Assembly (NCBI GenBank): GCA_036925085.1
Contig: JAUPFP010000077.1
Coordinates: 496,001 to 560,000 of the forward strand
Direction of reading: 5' to 3'
Source of the DNA: Brachycybe producta
Lineage: Eukaryota > Arthropoda > Diplopoda > Playtdesmida > Andrognathidae
DNA: 64,000 bases
The notes beneath the pieces were generated by a model that worked only from the letters and a program-made list of their open reading frames with translations, made no database searches and had not been told where the DNA came from. A program made the translations under genes and the position numbers. How positions within the stretch are numbered: the stretch's first letter is position 1; each line of letters starts with the position of its first letter. This document shows positions 10,279 through 22,765 of the stretch, piece after piece.

Positions 10279-11830
10279 CTCCGACTTCTTCGACTTCGAC
10301 TTCTTCGACTTCGACTTCTTCGACTTCGACTTCGACTTCTTCGACTTCGACTTCGACTTCTCCGACTTCGACTTCTCCGACTTCGACTTCTCCGACTTCG
10401 ACTTCTCCGACTTCGACTTCTCCGACTTCGACTTCTCCGACTTCGACTTCTCCGACTTCGACTTCTCCGACTTCGACTTCTCCGACTTCGACTTCTCCGA
10501 CTTCGACTTCTCCGACTTCGACTTCTCCGACTTCGACTTCTCCGACTTCGACTTCTCCGACTTCGACTTCTTCGACTTCGACTTCTTCGACTTCGACTTC
10601 TTCGACTTCGACTTCTTCGACTTCTTCGACTTCGACTTCTTCGACTTCGACTTCTTCGACTTCGACTTCTTCGACTTCGACTTCTTCGACTTCGACTTCT
10701 TCGACTTCGACTTCTTCGACTTCGACTTCTTCGACTTCGACTTCGACTTCGACTTCTTCGACTTCGACTTCTTCGACTTCGACTTCTTCGACTTCGACTT
10801 CTTCGACTTCGACTTCTTCGACTTCGACTTCTTCGACTTCGACTTCTTCGACTTCGACTTCCTCGACTTCGACTTCTTCGACTTCGACTTCTTCGACTTC
10901 TTCGACTTCTTCGACTTCGACTTCTTCGACTTCGACTTCTTCGACTTCGACTTCTTCGACTTCGACTTCTTCGACTTCAACTTCTTCGACTTCGACTTCT
11001 TCGACTTCTTCGACTTCTTCGACTTCTTCGACTTCTTCGACTTCAACTTCTTCGACTTCGACTTCTTCGACTTCGACTTCTTCGACTTCGACTTCTTCGA
11101 CTTCGACTTCGACTTCGACTTCTTCGACTTTGACTTCTTCGACTTCGACTTCTTCGACTTCGACTTCGACTTCGACTTCTTCGACTTCGACTTCTTCGAC
11201 TTCGACTTCTTCGACTTCGACTTCTTCGACTTCTTCGACTTCTTCGACTTCTTCGACTTCTTCGACTTCGACTTCTTCGACTTCGACTTCTTCGACTTCG
11301 ACTTCTTCGACTTCGACTTCTTCGACTTCGACTTCTTCGACTTCGACTTCTTCGACTTCTTCGACTTCGACTTCTTCGACTTCTTCGACTTCGACTTCTT
11401 CGACTTCGACTTCTTCGACTTCGACTTCGACTTCTTCGACTTCGACTTCTTCGACTTCGACTTCTTCGACTTCGACTTCTTCGACTTCTTCGACTTCTTC
11501 GACTTCTTCGACTTCTTCGACTTCTTCGACTTCTTCGACTTCGACTTCTTCGACTTCGACTTCTTCGACTTCGACTTCTTCGACTTCGACTTCTTCGACT
11601 TCGACTTCTTCGACTTCGACTTCTTCGACTTCGACTTCTTCGACTTCGACTTCGACGTCATTGTCGACTTCGACTTCGACGTCATCTTTGACTTCGACGT
11701 CATCTTCGACTTCGACGTCATCTTTGACGTCATCTTCGTCTTCGACGTTGACGTCATCTTCGACTTCGACTTCGACTTCGACTTCAAACTCAACTTCGAC
11801 TTCAAACCCAACTTCGACTTCAACTTCAAA
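10279..11830 (+). repeat. CpG-dense block 3
   Basis: TTCGAC, TTCTTCGACTTCGAC and TTCTTCGAC runs with occasional single substitutions, closed by GACGTCATC units at 11,652-11,757 and CAAACTC/CAAACCC units. It contains a 14-copy 15-mer array at 10,358-10,567. Confidence 0.85.
10358..10567 (+). repeat. 15-bp array TTCTCCGACTTCGAC, 14 copies
   Basis: 210 bp of uninterrupted 15-bp units, homologous in position to the array at 14,924-15,118 in the next unit. Confidence 0.85.
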
Positions 11831-14800
11831 CTCAACTTCAACTTCAACTACAAACTCAACTTCAACTTCAATTCCAACTTCAAACTGAACTTCAATTCCA
11901 ACTTCTGCAACTTCAACTTCAACTTCAATTTCAACTTCAACTTCAACTTCAATTTCAATTTCAACTTCAACTTCAACTTCAACTTCAACTTCAACTTCAA
12001 CTTCAACTTCAACTTCAACTTCAACTTCAACTTCAACTTCAACTTCAACTTCAACTTTAACTTTAACTTTAACTTTAACTTCAACTGCAACTTTAACTTC
12101 AGCTGCAATTTCAACTTCAACTGCAACTTCAACTTCAACTTCATTTTCAACTTCAACTTCAATTTCAACTTTAACTTCAACTTCAATTTCAACTTCATCT
12201 TTGAATTCGAATTCATCTTCAATTTCAACTTCAACTTCAACTTCAATTTCAACTTCAACTTCAACTTCAATTCCAACTTCAAACTCAACTTCAACTTTAA
12301 CTTCTGCAACTTCAACTTCAACTTCAATTTCAACTTCAACTTCAACTTCAACTTCATCTTCAACTTCAACTTCAACTTCAATTTCAACTTCAACTTCAAC
12401 TTCAATTTCAACTTCAACTTCAACTTCACCATCAACTTCAAATTCAACTTCAACTTCAAATTCAACTTCAACTTCAAATTCAACTTCAACTTCAAATTCA
12501 ACTTCAACTTCAATTTTCTCTTCAACTTCAACTTCAACTTCAACTTCAGCTTCAATTTTGTCTTCAACCTAAACTTCAACTTTAAATTCTCTTTCAACTT
12601 TAAATGCAACTTCAGTTTCAACTTCCACTTCAACTTCAACTTCAACTTCAACTTCAACTTGAACTTGAACTTCAATTTCAACTTCAAATTCAATTTCAAC
12701 TTTAACTTCGACTTCGACTTTAACTTCAACTTCAACTTCATCTTCAACTTCAACTTCAATTTCAACTTCAACTTTAACTTCAATTTCAACTTCAACTTCA
12801 ATTTCAACTTCAAATTCAATTTCAATTTTAACTTCAATTTCAACTTCAACTTCAACTTCAACTTCAATTTTAAATTCAACTTCAACTTCAACTTCAATTT
12901 TGTGTTCAACTTCAACTTCAATTTTGTGTTCATCTTCAACTTCGACTTTGACTTTGACTCTGACTTAAATTTCAACTTCAACTTCAACTTCAATTTCAAC
13001 TTCAACTTCAATTTCAATTTCAATTTCAACTTCAACTTCAACTTCAACTTCAACTTCAACTTCAACTTCAACTTCAACTTCAACTTCAACTTCAACTTTA
13101 ACTTTAACTTTAACTTTAACTTTAACTTTAACTTTAACTTTAACTTCAACTGCAACTTTAACTTCAACTGCAACTTCAACTTCAATTGTACCTTCAACTT
13201 CAACTTCATTTTCAACTTCAACTTCAATTTCAACTTCAACTTCAACTTTGTTTTCAACTTCAACTTCAATTTCAACTTCAACTTTAACTTCAACTTCAAT
13301 TTTAACTTCAAATTCAATTTCAACTTTAACTTCAACTTCAACTTCAACTTCAATTTTCTCTTCAACCTCAAATTCAACTTCAGCTTCAATTTTGTCTTCA
13401 ACTTAAACCTCATCTTTAAATTCTCCTTCAACTTGAACTTAAACTTTAACTTCAAATTCAAACTCAACTTCAACTTTAACTTCAACTTTAACTTGAACTT
13501 CAACTTTAACTTCAACTCCAATTTCAACTTAAACTTCAACTTCAATTTCAACATCAACTTCATCGTCAACTTCAACTTCAACTTCAATTTTAACTTCAAC
13601 TTCAACTTCAACTTCAGTTTCAACTTCAACTTTAACTTCAAACTCAACTTCAACTTTAACTTCAACTTCAACCTCAACTTCAACTTCAGCTTCAATTTTG
13701 TCTTTAACTTAAACCTCAACTTTAAATTCTCCTTCAACTTCAACTTCAACTTGAACTTCAATTTCAACTTCAAATTCAATTTCAACTTTAACTTCGACTT
13801 CGACTTTAACTTCAACTTCAACTTCATCTTCAACTTCAACTTCAATTTCAACTTCAAATTCAATTTCAACTTTAACTTCAACTTCAACTTCAACTTCAAC
13901 TTCAACTTCAACTTCAACTTCAACTTCAACTTCAATTTCAACTTCAAATTCAATTTCAACTTCAACTTCAACTCCGACTTCTTCGACTTCGACTTCTTCG
14001 ACTTCGACTTCTTCGACTTCGACTTCTTCGACTTCGACTTCTCCGACTTCGACTTCTTTGACTTCGACTTCTCCGACTTCTCCTTCTCCGACTTCGACTT
14101 CTCCGACTTCGACTTCTCCGACTTCGACTTCTCCGACTTCGACTTCTCCGACTTCGACTTCTCCGACTTCGACTTCTCCGACTTCGACTTCTCCGACTTC
14201 GACTTCTCCGACTTCGACTTCTCCGACTTCGACTTCTCCGACTTCGACTTCTCCGACTTCGACTTCTCCGACTTCGACTTCTCCGACTTCGACTTCTCCG
14301 ACTTCGACTTCTTCGACTTCTTCGACTTCGACTTCTTCGACTTCGACTTCTTCGACTTCGACTTCTTCGACTTCGACTTCTTCGACTTCGACTTCGACTT
14401 CGACTTCTTCGACTTCGACTTCTTCGACTTCGACTTCTTCGACTTCGACTTCTTCGACTTCGACTTCAAACTCAACTTCGACTTCAAACCCAACTTCGAC
14501 TTCAAATTCAAACTCAACTTCAACTTTAACTTCAACTTTAACTTCAACTTCAACTTTAACTTCAACTCCAATTTCAACTTAAACTTGAACTTCAATTTCA
14601 ACTTCAAATTCAATTTCAACTTTAACTTCGACTTCGACTTTAACTTCAACTTCAACTTCATCTTCAACTTCAACTTCAATTTCAACTTCAAATTCAATTT
14701 CAACTTTAACTTCAACTTCAACTTCAACTTCAACTTCAACTTCAACTTCAACTTCAACTTCAATTTCAACTTCAAATTCAATTTCAACTTCAACTTCAAC

Positions 14801-16401
14801 TCCGACTTCTTCGACTTCGACTTCTTCGACTTCGACTTCTTCGACTTCGACTTCTTTGACTTCGACTTCTTCGACTTCGACTTCTTCGACTTCGTCTTCG
14901 ACTTCTTCGACTTCGACTTCGACTTCTCCGACTTCGACTTCTTTGACTTCGACTTCTCCGACTTCGACTTCTCCGACTTCGACTTCTCCGACTTCGACTT
15001 CTCCGACTTCGACTTCTCCGACTTCGACTTCTCCGACTTCGACTTCTCCGACTTCGACTTCTCCGACTTCGACTTCTCCGACTTCGACTTCTCCGACTTC
15101 GACTTCTCCGACTTCGACTTCTTCGACTTCGACTTCTTCGACTTCGACTTCTTCGACTTCGACTTCGACTTCTTCGACTTCGACTTCTTCGACTTCGACT
15201 TCTTCGACTTCGACTTCTTCGACTTCGACTTCTTCGACTTCGACTTCTTCGACTTCGACTTCTTCGACTTCGACTTCTTCGACTTCGACTTCTTCGACTT
15301 CGACTTCTTCGACTTCGACTTCTTCGACTTCGACTTCTTCGACTTCGACTTCTTCGACTTCGACTTCTTCGACTTCGACTTCTTCGACTTCGACTTCTTC
15401 GACTTCGACTTCTTCGACTTCGACTTCTTCGACTTCGACTTCTTCGACTTCGACTTCTTCGACTTCGACTTCTTCGACTTCGACTTCTTCGACTTCGACT
15501 GCTTCGACTTCTTCGACTTCGACTTCTTCGACTTCGACTTCTTCGACTTCGACTTCTTCGACTTCGACTTCCTCGACTTCGACTTCCTCGACTTCGACTT
15601 CTTGGACTTCGACTTCTTCGACTTCTTCGACTTCGACTTCTTCGACTTCGACTTTTTCGACTTCGACTTCTTCGACTTCGACTTCTTCGACTTCTTCGAC
15701 TTCTTCGACTTCTTCGACTTCTTCGACTTCTTCGACTTCAACTTCTTCGATTTCGACTTCTTCGACTTCGACTTCTTCGACTTCGACTTCTTCGACTTCG
15801 ACTTCGACTTCGACTTCTTCGACTTCGACTTCTTCGACTTCGACTTCTTCGACTTCGACTTCTTCGACTTCTTCGACTTCTTCGACTTCTTCGACTTCTT
15901 CGACTTCTTCGACTTCGACTTCTTCGACTTCGACTTTTTCGACTTCGACTTCTTCGACTTCGACTTCTTCGACTTCGACTTCTTCGACTTCGACTTCTTC
16001 GACTTCGACTTCTTCGACTTCGACTTCTTCGACTTCGACTTTTTCGACTTCGACTTCTTCGACTTCGACTTCGACTTCTTCGACTTCGACTTCTTCGACT
16101 TCGACTTCTTCGACTTCGACTTCTTTGACTTCGACTTCTTCGACTTCGACTTCTTCGACTTCTTCGACTTCTTCGACTTCTTCGACTTCTTCGACTTCTT
16201 CGACTTCTTCGACTTCTTCGACATCGACTTCTTCGACATCGACTTCTTCGACTTCGACTTCGACTTTTTCGACTTCGACTTCTTCGACTTCGACTTTTTC
16301 GACTTCGACTTCTTCGACTTCGACTTCTTCGACTTCGACTTCTTCGACTTCGACTTCTTCGACTTTGACTTCTTCGACTTCGACTTCTTCGACTTCGACT
16401 T
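11652..16401 (+). repeat. Family 1 higher-order repeat, copy 3 (about 4,750 bp)
   Basis: It is collinear with 7,112-11,651: TTCTGCAACTTC tag near 11,900, TTTAAC runs near 12,060 and 13,100, GTCTTTAACTTAAACC tag at about 13,703, TTCGAC block at 13,974, 15-mer array, TTCAAC interlude, TTCGAC block at 14,806, a second 15-mer array and long TTCTTCGAC runs. It differs in carrying extra TTCAAC-type sequence (about 12,100-13,330, with TTTGAATTCGAATTC and GACTTTGACTTTGAC tags) and in shorter 15-mer arrays. Confidence 0.75.
13974..14500 (+). repeat. CpG-dense block 4 with TTCTCC 15-mers
   Basis: TTCTTCGAC units, then TTCTCC 15-mers at about 14,039-14,308 (about 17 copies, with TTTGAC and TCCTTCTCC irregularities in the first three), then TTCTTCGAC and CAAACTC/CAAACCC units. 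Confidence 0.85.
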
Positions 16402-16570
16402 CGACGTCATTGTCGACTTCGACGTCATCTTTGACTTCGACGTCATCTTCGACTTCGACGTCATCTTCGACGTCATCTTCGACTTCGACGTTGACGTCAT
16501 CTTCGACTTCGACTTCGACTTCGACTTCAAACTCAACTTCGACTTCAAACCCAACTTCGACTTCAACTTC
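14806..16570 (+). repeat. CpG-dense block 5 (about 1.8 kb)
   Basis: This is the longest CpG-dense block. It has a 13-unit TTCTCC 15-mer array at 14,924-15,118 (one TTTGAC variant), then over 1 kb of TTCTTCGACTTCGAC 15-mers with 9-bp TTCTTCGAC runs near 15,690-15,740 and 16,160-16,220. Scattered TTTTTCGAC and GACATCGAC variants occur. A GACGTCATC tract follows at 16,402-16,503. Confidence 0.85.
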
Positions 16571-18564
16571 AAACTCAACTTCAACTTCAACTACAAACTC
16601 AACTTCAACTTCAATTCCAACTTCAAACTGAACTTCAATTCCAACTTCTGCAACTTCAACTTCAACTTCAACTTCAATTTCAACTTCAACTTCAACTTCA
16701 ACTTCAACTTCAACTTCAACTTCAATTTCAATTTCAATTTCAACTTCAACTTCAACTTCAACTTCAACTTCAACTTCAACTTCAACTTCAACTTCAACTT
16801 CAACTTCAACTTCAACTTTAACTTTAACTTTAACTTCAACTGCAACTTTAACTTCAGCTGCAATTTCAACTTCAACTGCAACTTCAACTTCAACTTCATT
16901 TTCAACTTCAACTTCAATTTCAACTTTAACTTCAACTTCAATTTCAACTTCATCTTTGAATTCGAATTCATCTTCAATTTCAACTTCAACTTCAACTTCA
17001 ATTTCAACTTCAACTTCAACTTCAACTTCAATTCCAACTTCAAACTCAACTTCAACTTTAACTTCTGCAACTTCAACTTCAACTTCAATTTCAACTTCAA
17101 CTTCAACTTCAACTTCATCTTCAACTTCAACTTCAACTTCAATTTCAACTTCAACTTCAACTTCACCATCAACTTCAAATTCAACTTCAACTTCAAATTC
17201 AACTTCAACTTCAATTTTCTCTTCAACTTCAACTTCAACTTCAACTTCAGCTTCAATTTTGTCTTCAACTTAAACTTCAACTTTAAATTCTCTTTCAACT
17301 TTAAATGCAACTTCAGTTTCAACTTCCACTTCAACTTCAACTTCAACTTCAACTTCAACTTGAACTTGAACTTCAATTTCAACTTCAAATTCAATTTCAT
17401 CTTTAACTTCGACTTCGACTTTAACTTCAACTTCAACTTCATCTTCAACTTCAACTTCAATTTCAACTTCAACTTTAACTTCAATTTCAACTTCAACTTC
17501 AATTTCAACTTCAAATTCAATTTCAATTTTAACTTCAATTTCAACTTCAACTTCAACTTCAACTTCAATTTTAAATTCAACTTCAACTTCAACTTCAATT
17601 TTGTGTTCAACTTCAACTTCAATTTTGTGTTCATCTTCAACTTCGACTTTGACTTTGACTCTGACTTAAATTTCAACTTCAACTTCAACTTCAATTTCAA
17701 CTTCAACTTCAATTTCAATTTCAATTTCAACTTCAACTTCAACTTCAACTTCAACTTCAACTTCAACTTCAACTTCAACTTCAACTTCAACTTTAACTTT
17801 AACTTTAACTTTAACTTTAACTTCAACTGCAACTTTAACTTCAACTGCAACTTCAACTTCAATTGTACCTTCAACTTCAACTTCATTTTCAACTTCAACT
17901 TCAATTTCAACTTCAACTTCAACTTTGTTTTCAACTTCAATTTCAACTTCAACTTTAACTTCAACTTCAATTTCAACTTCAAATTCAATTTCAACTTTAA
18001 CTTCAACTTCAACTTCAACTTCAATTTTCTCTTCAACCTCAAATTCAACTTCAGCTTCAATTTTGTCTTCAACTTAAACCTCATCTTTAAATTCTCCTTC
18101 AACTTGAACTTAAACTTTAACTTCAAATTCAAACTCAACTTCAACTTTAACTTCAACTTTAACTTCAACTTCAACTTTAACTTCAACTCCAATTTCAACT
18201 TAAACTTCAACTTCAATTTCAACATCAACTTCATCGTCAACTTCAACTTCAACTTCAATTTTAACTTCAACTTCAACTTCAACTTCAGTTTCAACTTCAA
18301 CTTTAACTTCAAACTCAACTTCAACTTTAACTTCAACTTCAACCTCAACTTCAACTTCAGCTTCAATTTTGTCTTTAACTTAAACCTCAACTTTAAATTC
18401 TCCTTCAACTTCAACTTCAACTTGAACTTCAATTTCAACTTCAAATTCAATTTCAACATTAACTTCGACTTCGACTTTAACTTCAACTTCAACTTCATCT
18501 TCAACTTCAACTTCAATTTCAACTTCAAATTCAATTTCAACTTTAACTTCAACTTCAACTTCAA

Positions 18565-18625
18565 CTTCAACTTCAACTTCAACTTCAACTTCAAGTTGAA
18601 GTTGAAGTTAAAGTTGAAGTTGAGT
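18565..18625. repeat. Head-to-head palindromic junction
   Basis: At 18,595 the array turns back on itself. The left arm ends CTTCAACTTCAA (18,583-18,594) and the right arm starts TTGAAGTTGAAG (18,596), separated by a single G. Pairing continues outward for about 28 bp with one mismatch and further with more, so a long near-spacerless hairpin or cruciform is possible. Confidence 0.85.
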
Positions 18626-19168
18626 TTGAAGTTAAAGTTGAAGTTGAAATTGAAGTTGAAGTTGAAGTTGAAGTTAAAATTGAAGTTGAAGTTGAAGTTG
18701 ACGATGAAGTTGAAGTTGAAATTGAAGTTGAAGTTGAAGTTGAAATTGGAGTTGAAGTTAAAGTTGAAGTTGAAGTTAAAGTTGAAGTTAAAGTTGAAGT
18801 TGAGTTTGAATTTGAAGTTAAAGTTGAAGTTGAAGTTGAAGTTGAAGAAGTCGAAGTCGAAGAAGTCGAAGTCGAAGAAGTCGAAGTCGAAGAAGTCGAA
18901 GTCGAAGTCGAAGAAGTCGAAGTCGATGTCGAAGAAGTCGAAGTCGAAGAAGTCGAACTCGAAGTCGGAAAAGTCGAAGTCGAAATCGAAGTCGAAGCCG
19001 AAGAAGTCGAAGTCGAAGTCGAAGTCGAAGTCGAAGTCGAAGTCGAAGTCGAAGTCCAAGTTCAAGTTCAAGTTAAAGATGAAGATGATGTTGAAGATGA
19101 AGTTGAAGATGAAGATGATGTTGAAGATGAAGTTGAAGTTGAAGATGATGTTGAAGATGAAGTTAAAG
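18590..19168 (-). repeat. Inverted satellite segment, reverse copy of 22,618-23,196
   Basis: The strand composition flips: + strand units become GAAGTT and GAAGTC. Every position checked pairs with the downstream array at a constant sum of 41,786 (19,168 with 22,618; 19,071 with 22,715; 18,746-18,805 with 22,981-23,040 base for base; 18,595 with 23,191). This includes rare variants such as TTCTTCGGC and ACTTCGAGTTC. No indel was seen between the copies. It is the only inverted stretch I found in the 60 kb. Confidence 0.9.
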
Positions 19169-19855
19169 ACTTCTTCGACTTCGACTTCTTCGACTTCGAC
19201 TTCTTCGACTTCGACTTCTTCGACTTCGACTTCTTCGACTTCGACTTTTTCGACTTCGACTTCTTCGACTTCGACTTCGACTTCTTCGACTTCGACTTCT
19301 TCGACTTCGACTTCTTCGACTTCGACTTCTTCGACTTCGACTTCTTCGACTTCGACTTCTTCGACTTCGACTTCTTCGACTTCTTCGACTTCTTCGACTT
19401 CTTCGACTTCTTCGACTTCTTCGACTTCTTCGACTTCTTCGACTTCTTCGACTTCTTCGACTTCTTCGACTTCTTCGACTTCTTCGACTTCTTCGACTTC
19501 TTCGACTTCGACTTCTTCGACTTCGACTTCTTCGACTTCGACTTCTTCGACTTCGACTTCTTCGACTTCGACTTCTTCGACTTCGACTTCTTCGACTTCG
19601 ACTTCTTCGACTTCGACTTCTTCGACTTCGACTTCTTCGACTTCGACTTCTTCGACTTCGACTTCGACGTCATTGTCGACTTCGACTTCGACGTCATCTT
19701 TGACTTCGACGTCATCTTCGACTTCGACGTCATCTTCGACGTCATCTTCGACTTCGACGTTGACGTCATCTTCGACTTCGACTTCGACTTCGACTTCAAA
19801 CTCAACTTCGACTTCAAACCCAACTTCGACTTCAACTTCAAACTCAACTTCAACT
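19169..19855 (+). repeat. CpG-dense block 6
   Basis: TTCTTCGAC and TTCTTCGACTTCGAC runs start directly after the inverted segment. They include a clean 9-bp run at about 19,375-19,508 and end in a GACGTCATC tract from 19,666 and CAAACTC/CAAACCC units. Confidence 0.85.
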
Positions 19856-21184
19856 TCAACTACAAACTCAACTTCAACTTCAATTCCAACTTCAAACTGA
19901 ACTTCAATTCCAACTTCTGCAACTTCAACTTCAACTTCAACTTCAATTTCAACTTCAACTTCAACTTCAATTTCAACTTCAACTTCAACTTCAATTTCAA
20001 TTTCAACTTCAACTTCAACTTCAACTTCAACTTCAACTTCAACTTCAACTTCAACTTCAACTTCAACTTCAACTTCAACTTCAACTTCAACTTTAACTTT
20101 AACTTTAACTTTAACTTCAACTGCAACTTTAACTTCAGCTGCAATTTCAACTTCAACTGCAACTTCAACTTCAACTTCATTTTCAACTTCAACTTCAATT
20201 TCAACTTCAACTTCAACTTCGTTTTCAACTTCAAATTCAATTTCAACTTCAACTTTAACTTCAACTTCAATTTCAACTTCATCTTTGAATTCGAATTCAT
20301 CTTCAATTTCAACTTCAACTTCAACTTCAATTTCAACTTCAACTTCAACTTCAACTTCAATTCCAACTTCAAACTCAACTTCAACTTTAACTTCTGCAAC
20401 TTCAACTTCAACTTCAATTTCAACTTCAACTTCAACTTCAACTTCATCTTCAACTTCAACTTCAACTTCAATTTCAACTTCAACTTCAACTTCACCATCA
20501 ACTTCAAATTCAACTTCAACTTCAAATTCAACTTCAACTTCAAATTCAACTTCAACTTCAATTTTCTCTTCAACTTCAACTTCAACTTCAACTTCACCTT
20601 CAACTTCAACTTCAACTTCAACTTCAACTTCAACTTCAAATTCAAACTCAACTTCAACTTTAACTTCAACTTCAACTTTAACTTCAACTCCAATTTCAAC
20701 TTCAATTTCAACTTCAATTTCAACTTCAATTTCAAATTCAACTTCATCGTCAACTTCAACTTCAATTTCAACTTCAATTTCAACTTCAACTTCAACTTCA
20801 ACTTCAACTTCAACTCCAATTTCAACTTCAACTTAACTCCAATTTCAACTTCAACTTTAATTTCAACTTCAAACTCAACTTCAACTTTAACTTCAACTGC
20901 AACTTCAACTTCAACTTCAACTTCAACTTCAATTTCAACTTCAACTTCAACTTCAACTTCACCTTCACCTTCACCTTCATATTCACCTTCACCTTCAACT
21001 TCAACTTCAACTTCAACTTCATCTTCAACTTCATCTTCAACATCATCTTCAACTTTAACTTCATCTTCAACATCATCTTCAACTTCAACTTCATCTTCAA
21101 CATCATCTTCATCTTCAACTTCATCTTCAACATCATCTTCATCTTTAACTTGAACTTGAACTTGGACTTCGACTTCGACTTCGA
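19620..21184 (+). repeat. 1,565-bp tandem duplication, copy A
   Basis: It matches 21,185-22,749 at a constant offset of 1,565 bp. Tags confirming this: GACGTCATTG at 19,666 and 21,231, CTACAAACTC at 19,859 and 21,424, and AACTTAACTCC at about 20,832 and 22,397. The translated content of long stretches is identical in both copies. Contents are the GACGTCATC tract, TTCTGCAAC tag, TTCAAC/TTTAAC array, TTCACC cluster (about 20,957-20,997) and CATCATC tract (about 21,040-21,145). Confidence 0.9.
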
Positions 21185-22765
21185 CTTCGACTTCGACTTC
21201 TTCGACTTCGACTTCTTCGACTTCGACTTCGACGTCATTGTCGACTTCGACTTCGACGTCATCTTTGACTTCGACGTCATCTTCGACTTCGACGTCATCT
21301 TCGACGTCATCTTCGACTTCGACGTTGACGTCATCTTCGACTTCGACTTCGACTTCGACTTCAAACTCAACTTCGACTTCAAACCCAACTTCGACTTCAA
21401 CTTCAAACTCAACTTCAACTTCAACTACAAACTCAACTTCAACTTCAATTCCAACTTCAAACTGAACTTCAATTCCAACTTCTGCAACTTCAACTTCAAC
21501 TTCAACTTCAATTTCAACTTCAACTTCAACTTCAATTTCAACTTCAACTTCAACTTCAATTTCAATTTCAACTTCAACTTCAACTTCAACTTCAACTTCA
21601 ACTTCAACTTCAACTTCAACTTCAACTTCAACTTCAACTTCAACTTCAACTTCAACTTTAACTTTAACTTTAACTTTAACTTCAACTGCAACTTTAACTT
21701 CAGCTGCAATTTCAACTTCAACTGCAACTTCAACTTCAACTTCATTTTCAACTTCAACTTCAATTTCAACTTCAACTTCAACTTCGTTTTCAACTTCAAA
21801 TTCAATTTCAACTTCAACTTTAACTTCAACTTCAATTTCAACTTCATCTTTGAATTCGAATTCATCTTCAATTTCAACTTCAACTTCAACTTCAATTTCA
21901 ACTTCAACTTCAACTTCAACTTCAATTCCAACTTCAAACTCAACTTCAACTTTAACTTCTGCAACTTCAACTTCAACTTCAATTTCAACTTCAACTTCAA
22001 CTTCAACTTCATCTTCAACTTCAACTTCAACTTCAATTTCAACTTCAACTTCAACTTCACCATCAACTTCAAATTCAACTTCAACTTCAAATTCAACTTC
22101 AACTTCAAATTCAACTTCAACTTCAATTTTCTCTTCAACTTCAACTTCAACTTCAACTTCACCTTCAACTTCAACTTCAACTTCAACTTCAACTTCAACT
22201 TCAAATTCAAACTCAACTTCAACTTTAACTTCAACTTCAACTTTAACTTCAACTCCAATTTCAACTTCAATTTCAACTTCAATTTCAACTTCAATTTCAA
22301 ATTCAACTTCATCGTCAACTTCAACTTCAATTTCAACTTCAATTTCAACTTCAACTTCAACTTCAACTTCAACTTCAACTCCAATTTCAACTTCAACTTA
22401 ACTCCAATTTCAACTTCAACTTTAATTTCAACTTCAAACTCAACTTCAACTTTAACTTCAACTGCAACTTCAACTTCAACTTCAACTTCAACTTCAATTT
22501 CAACTTCAACTTCAACTTCAACTTCACCTTCACCTTCACCTTCATATTCACCTTCACCTTCAACTTCAACTTCAACTTCAACTTCATCTTCAACTTCATC
22601 TTCAACATCATCTTCAACTTTAACTTCATCTTCAACATCATCTTCAACTTCAACTTCATCTTCAACATCATCTTCATCTTCAACTTCATCTTCAACATCA
22701 TCTTCATCTTTAACTTGAACTTGAACTTGGACTTCGACTTCGACTTCGACTTCGACTTCGACTTC
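21185..22765 (+). repeat. 1,565-bp tandem duplication, copy B
   Basis: Second copy of 19,620-21,200. The copies share 16 bp at the joint (21,185-21,200), a TTCGAC run in which unequal exchange could have happened. Copy B then continues into the TTCTTCGGC sequence that is the source or relative of the inverted segment at 18,590-19,168. Confidence 0.9.

Larger units (their letters stand above)
7112..11651 (+). repeat. Family 1 higher-order repeat, copy 2 (about 4,540 bp)
   Basis: Measured from one GACGTCATT tag to the next. The order is: GACGTCATC tract, mixed CAAACTC units, TTCTGCAACTTC tag (about 7,360), TTCAAC array with TTTAAC runs (about 7,620), AAATGCAAC tags, GTCTTTAACTTAAACC tag, TTCGAC block at 8,886, 15-mer array, a second TTCAAC part, a second TTCGAC block at 10,279, and long TTCTTCGAC runs to 11,650. 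The same order returns in the next unit. Confidence 0.75.
16402..19665 (+). repeat. Family 1 higher-order repeat, copy 4, internally deleted
   Basis: Collinear with copy 3 from 16,402 to about 18,594 (tag AAACCTCAA at 18,382 against 13,711) and again from about 19,169 to 19,665 (GACTTTTTCGAC at 19,243 against 16,037). The sequence corresponding to about 13,923-15,963 of copy 3, roughly 2.04 kb, is missing and is replaced by an inverted segment of about 579 bp. The copy is therefore 3,264 bp instead of about 4,750. Confidence 0.75.

Noticed and set aside
11848..16590. Long Lys/Ser- and Lys/Leu-repeat open frames on the minus strand
   Set aside because: They are the other-strand reading of the same satellite. 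Their repeated starts and stops map to the CTACAAACTC and CAAACTGAAC tags, not to gene structure.
5444..19900. A 4,818-codon open frame on + (Phe-Asn/Phe-Asp repeats)
   Set aside because: The hexamer is two sense codons, so absence of stops is automatic. The frame runs through an inversion junction and ends in Ser-Thr repeats, with no unique domain, codon bias or gene signals.
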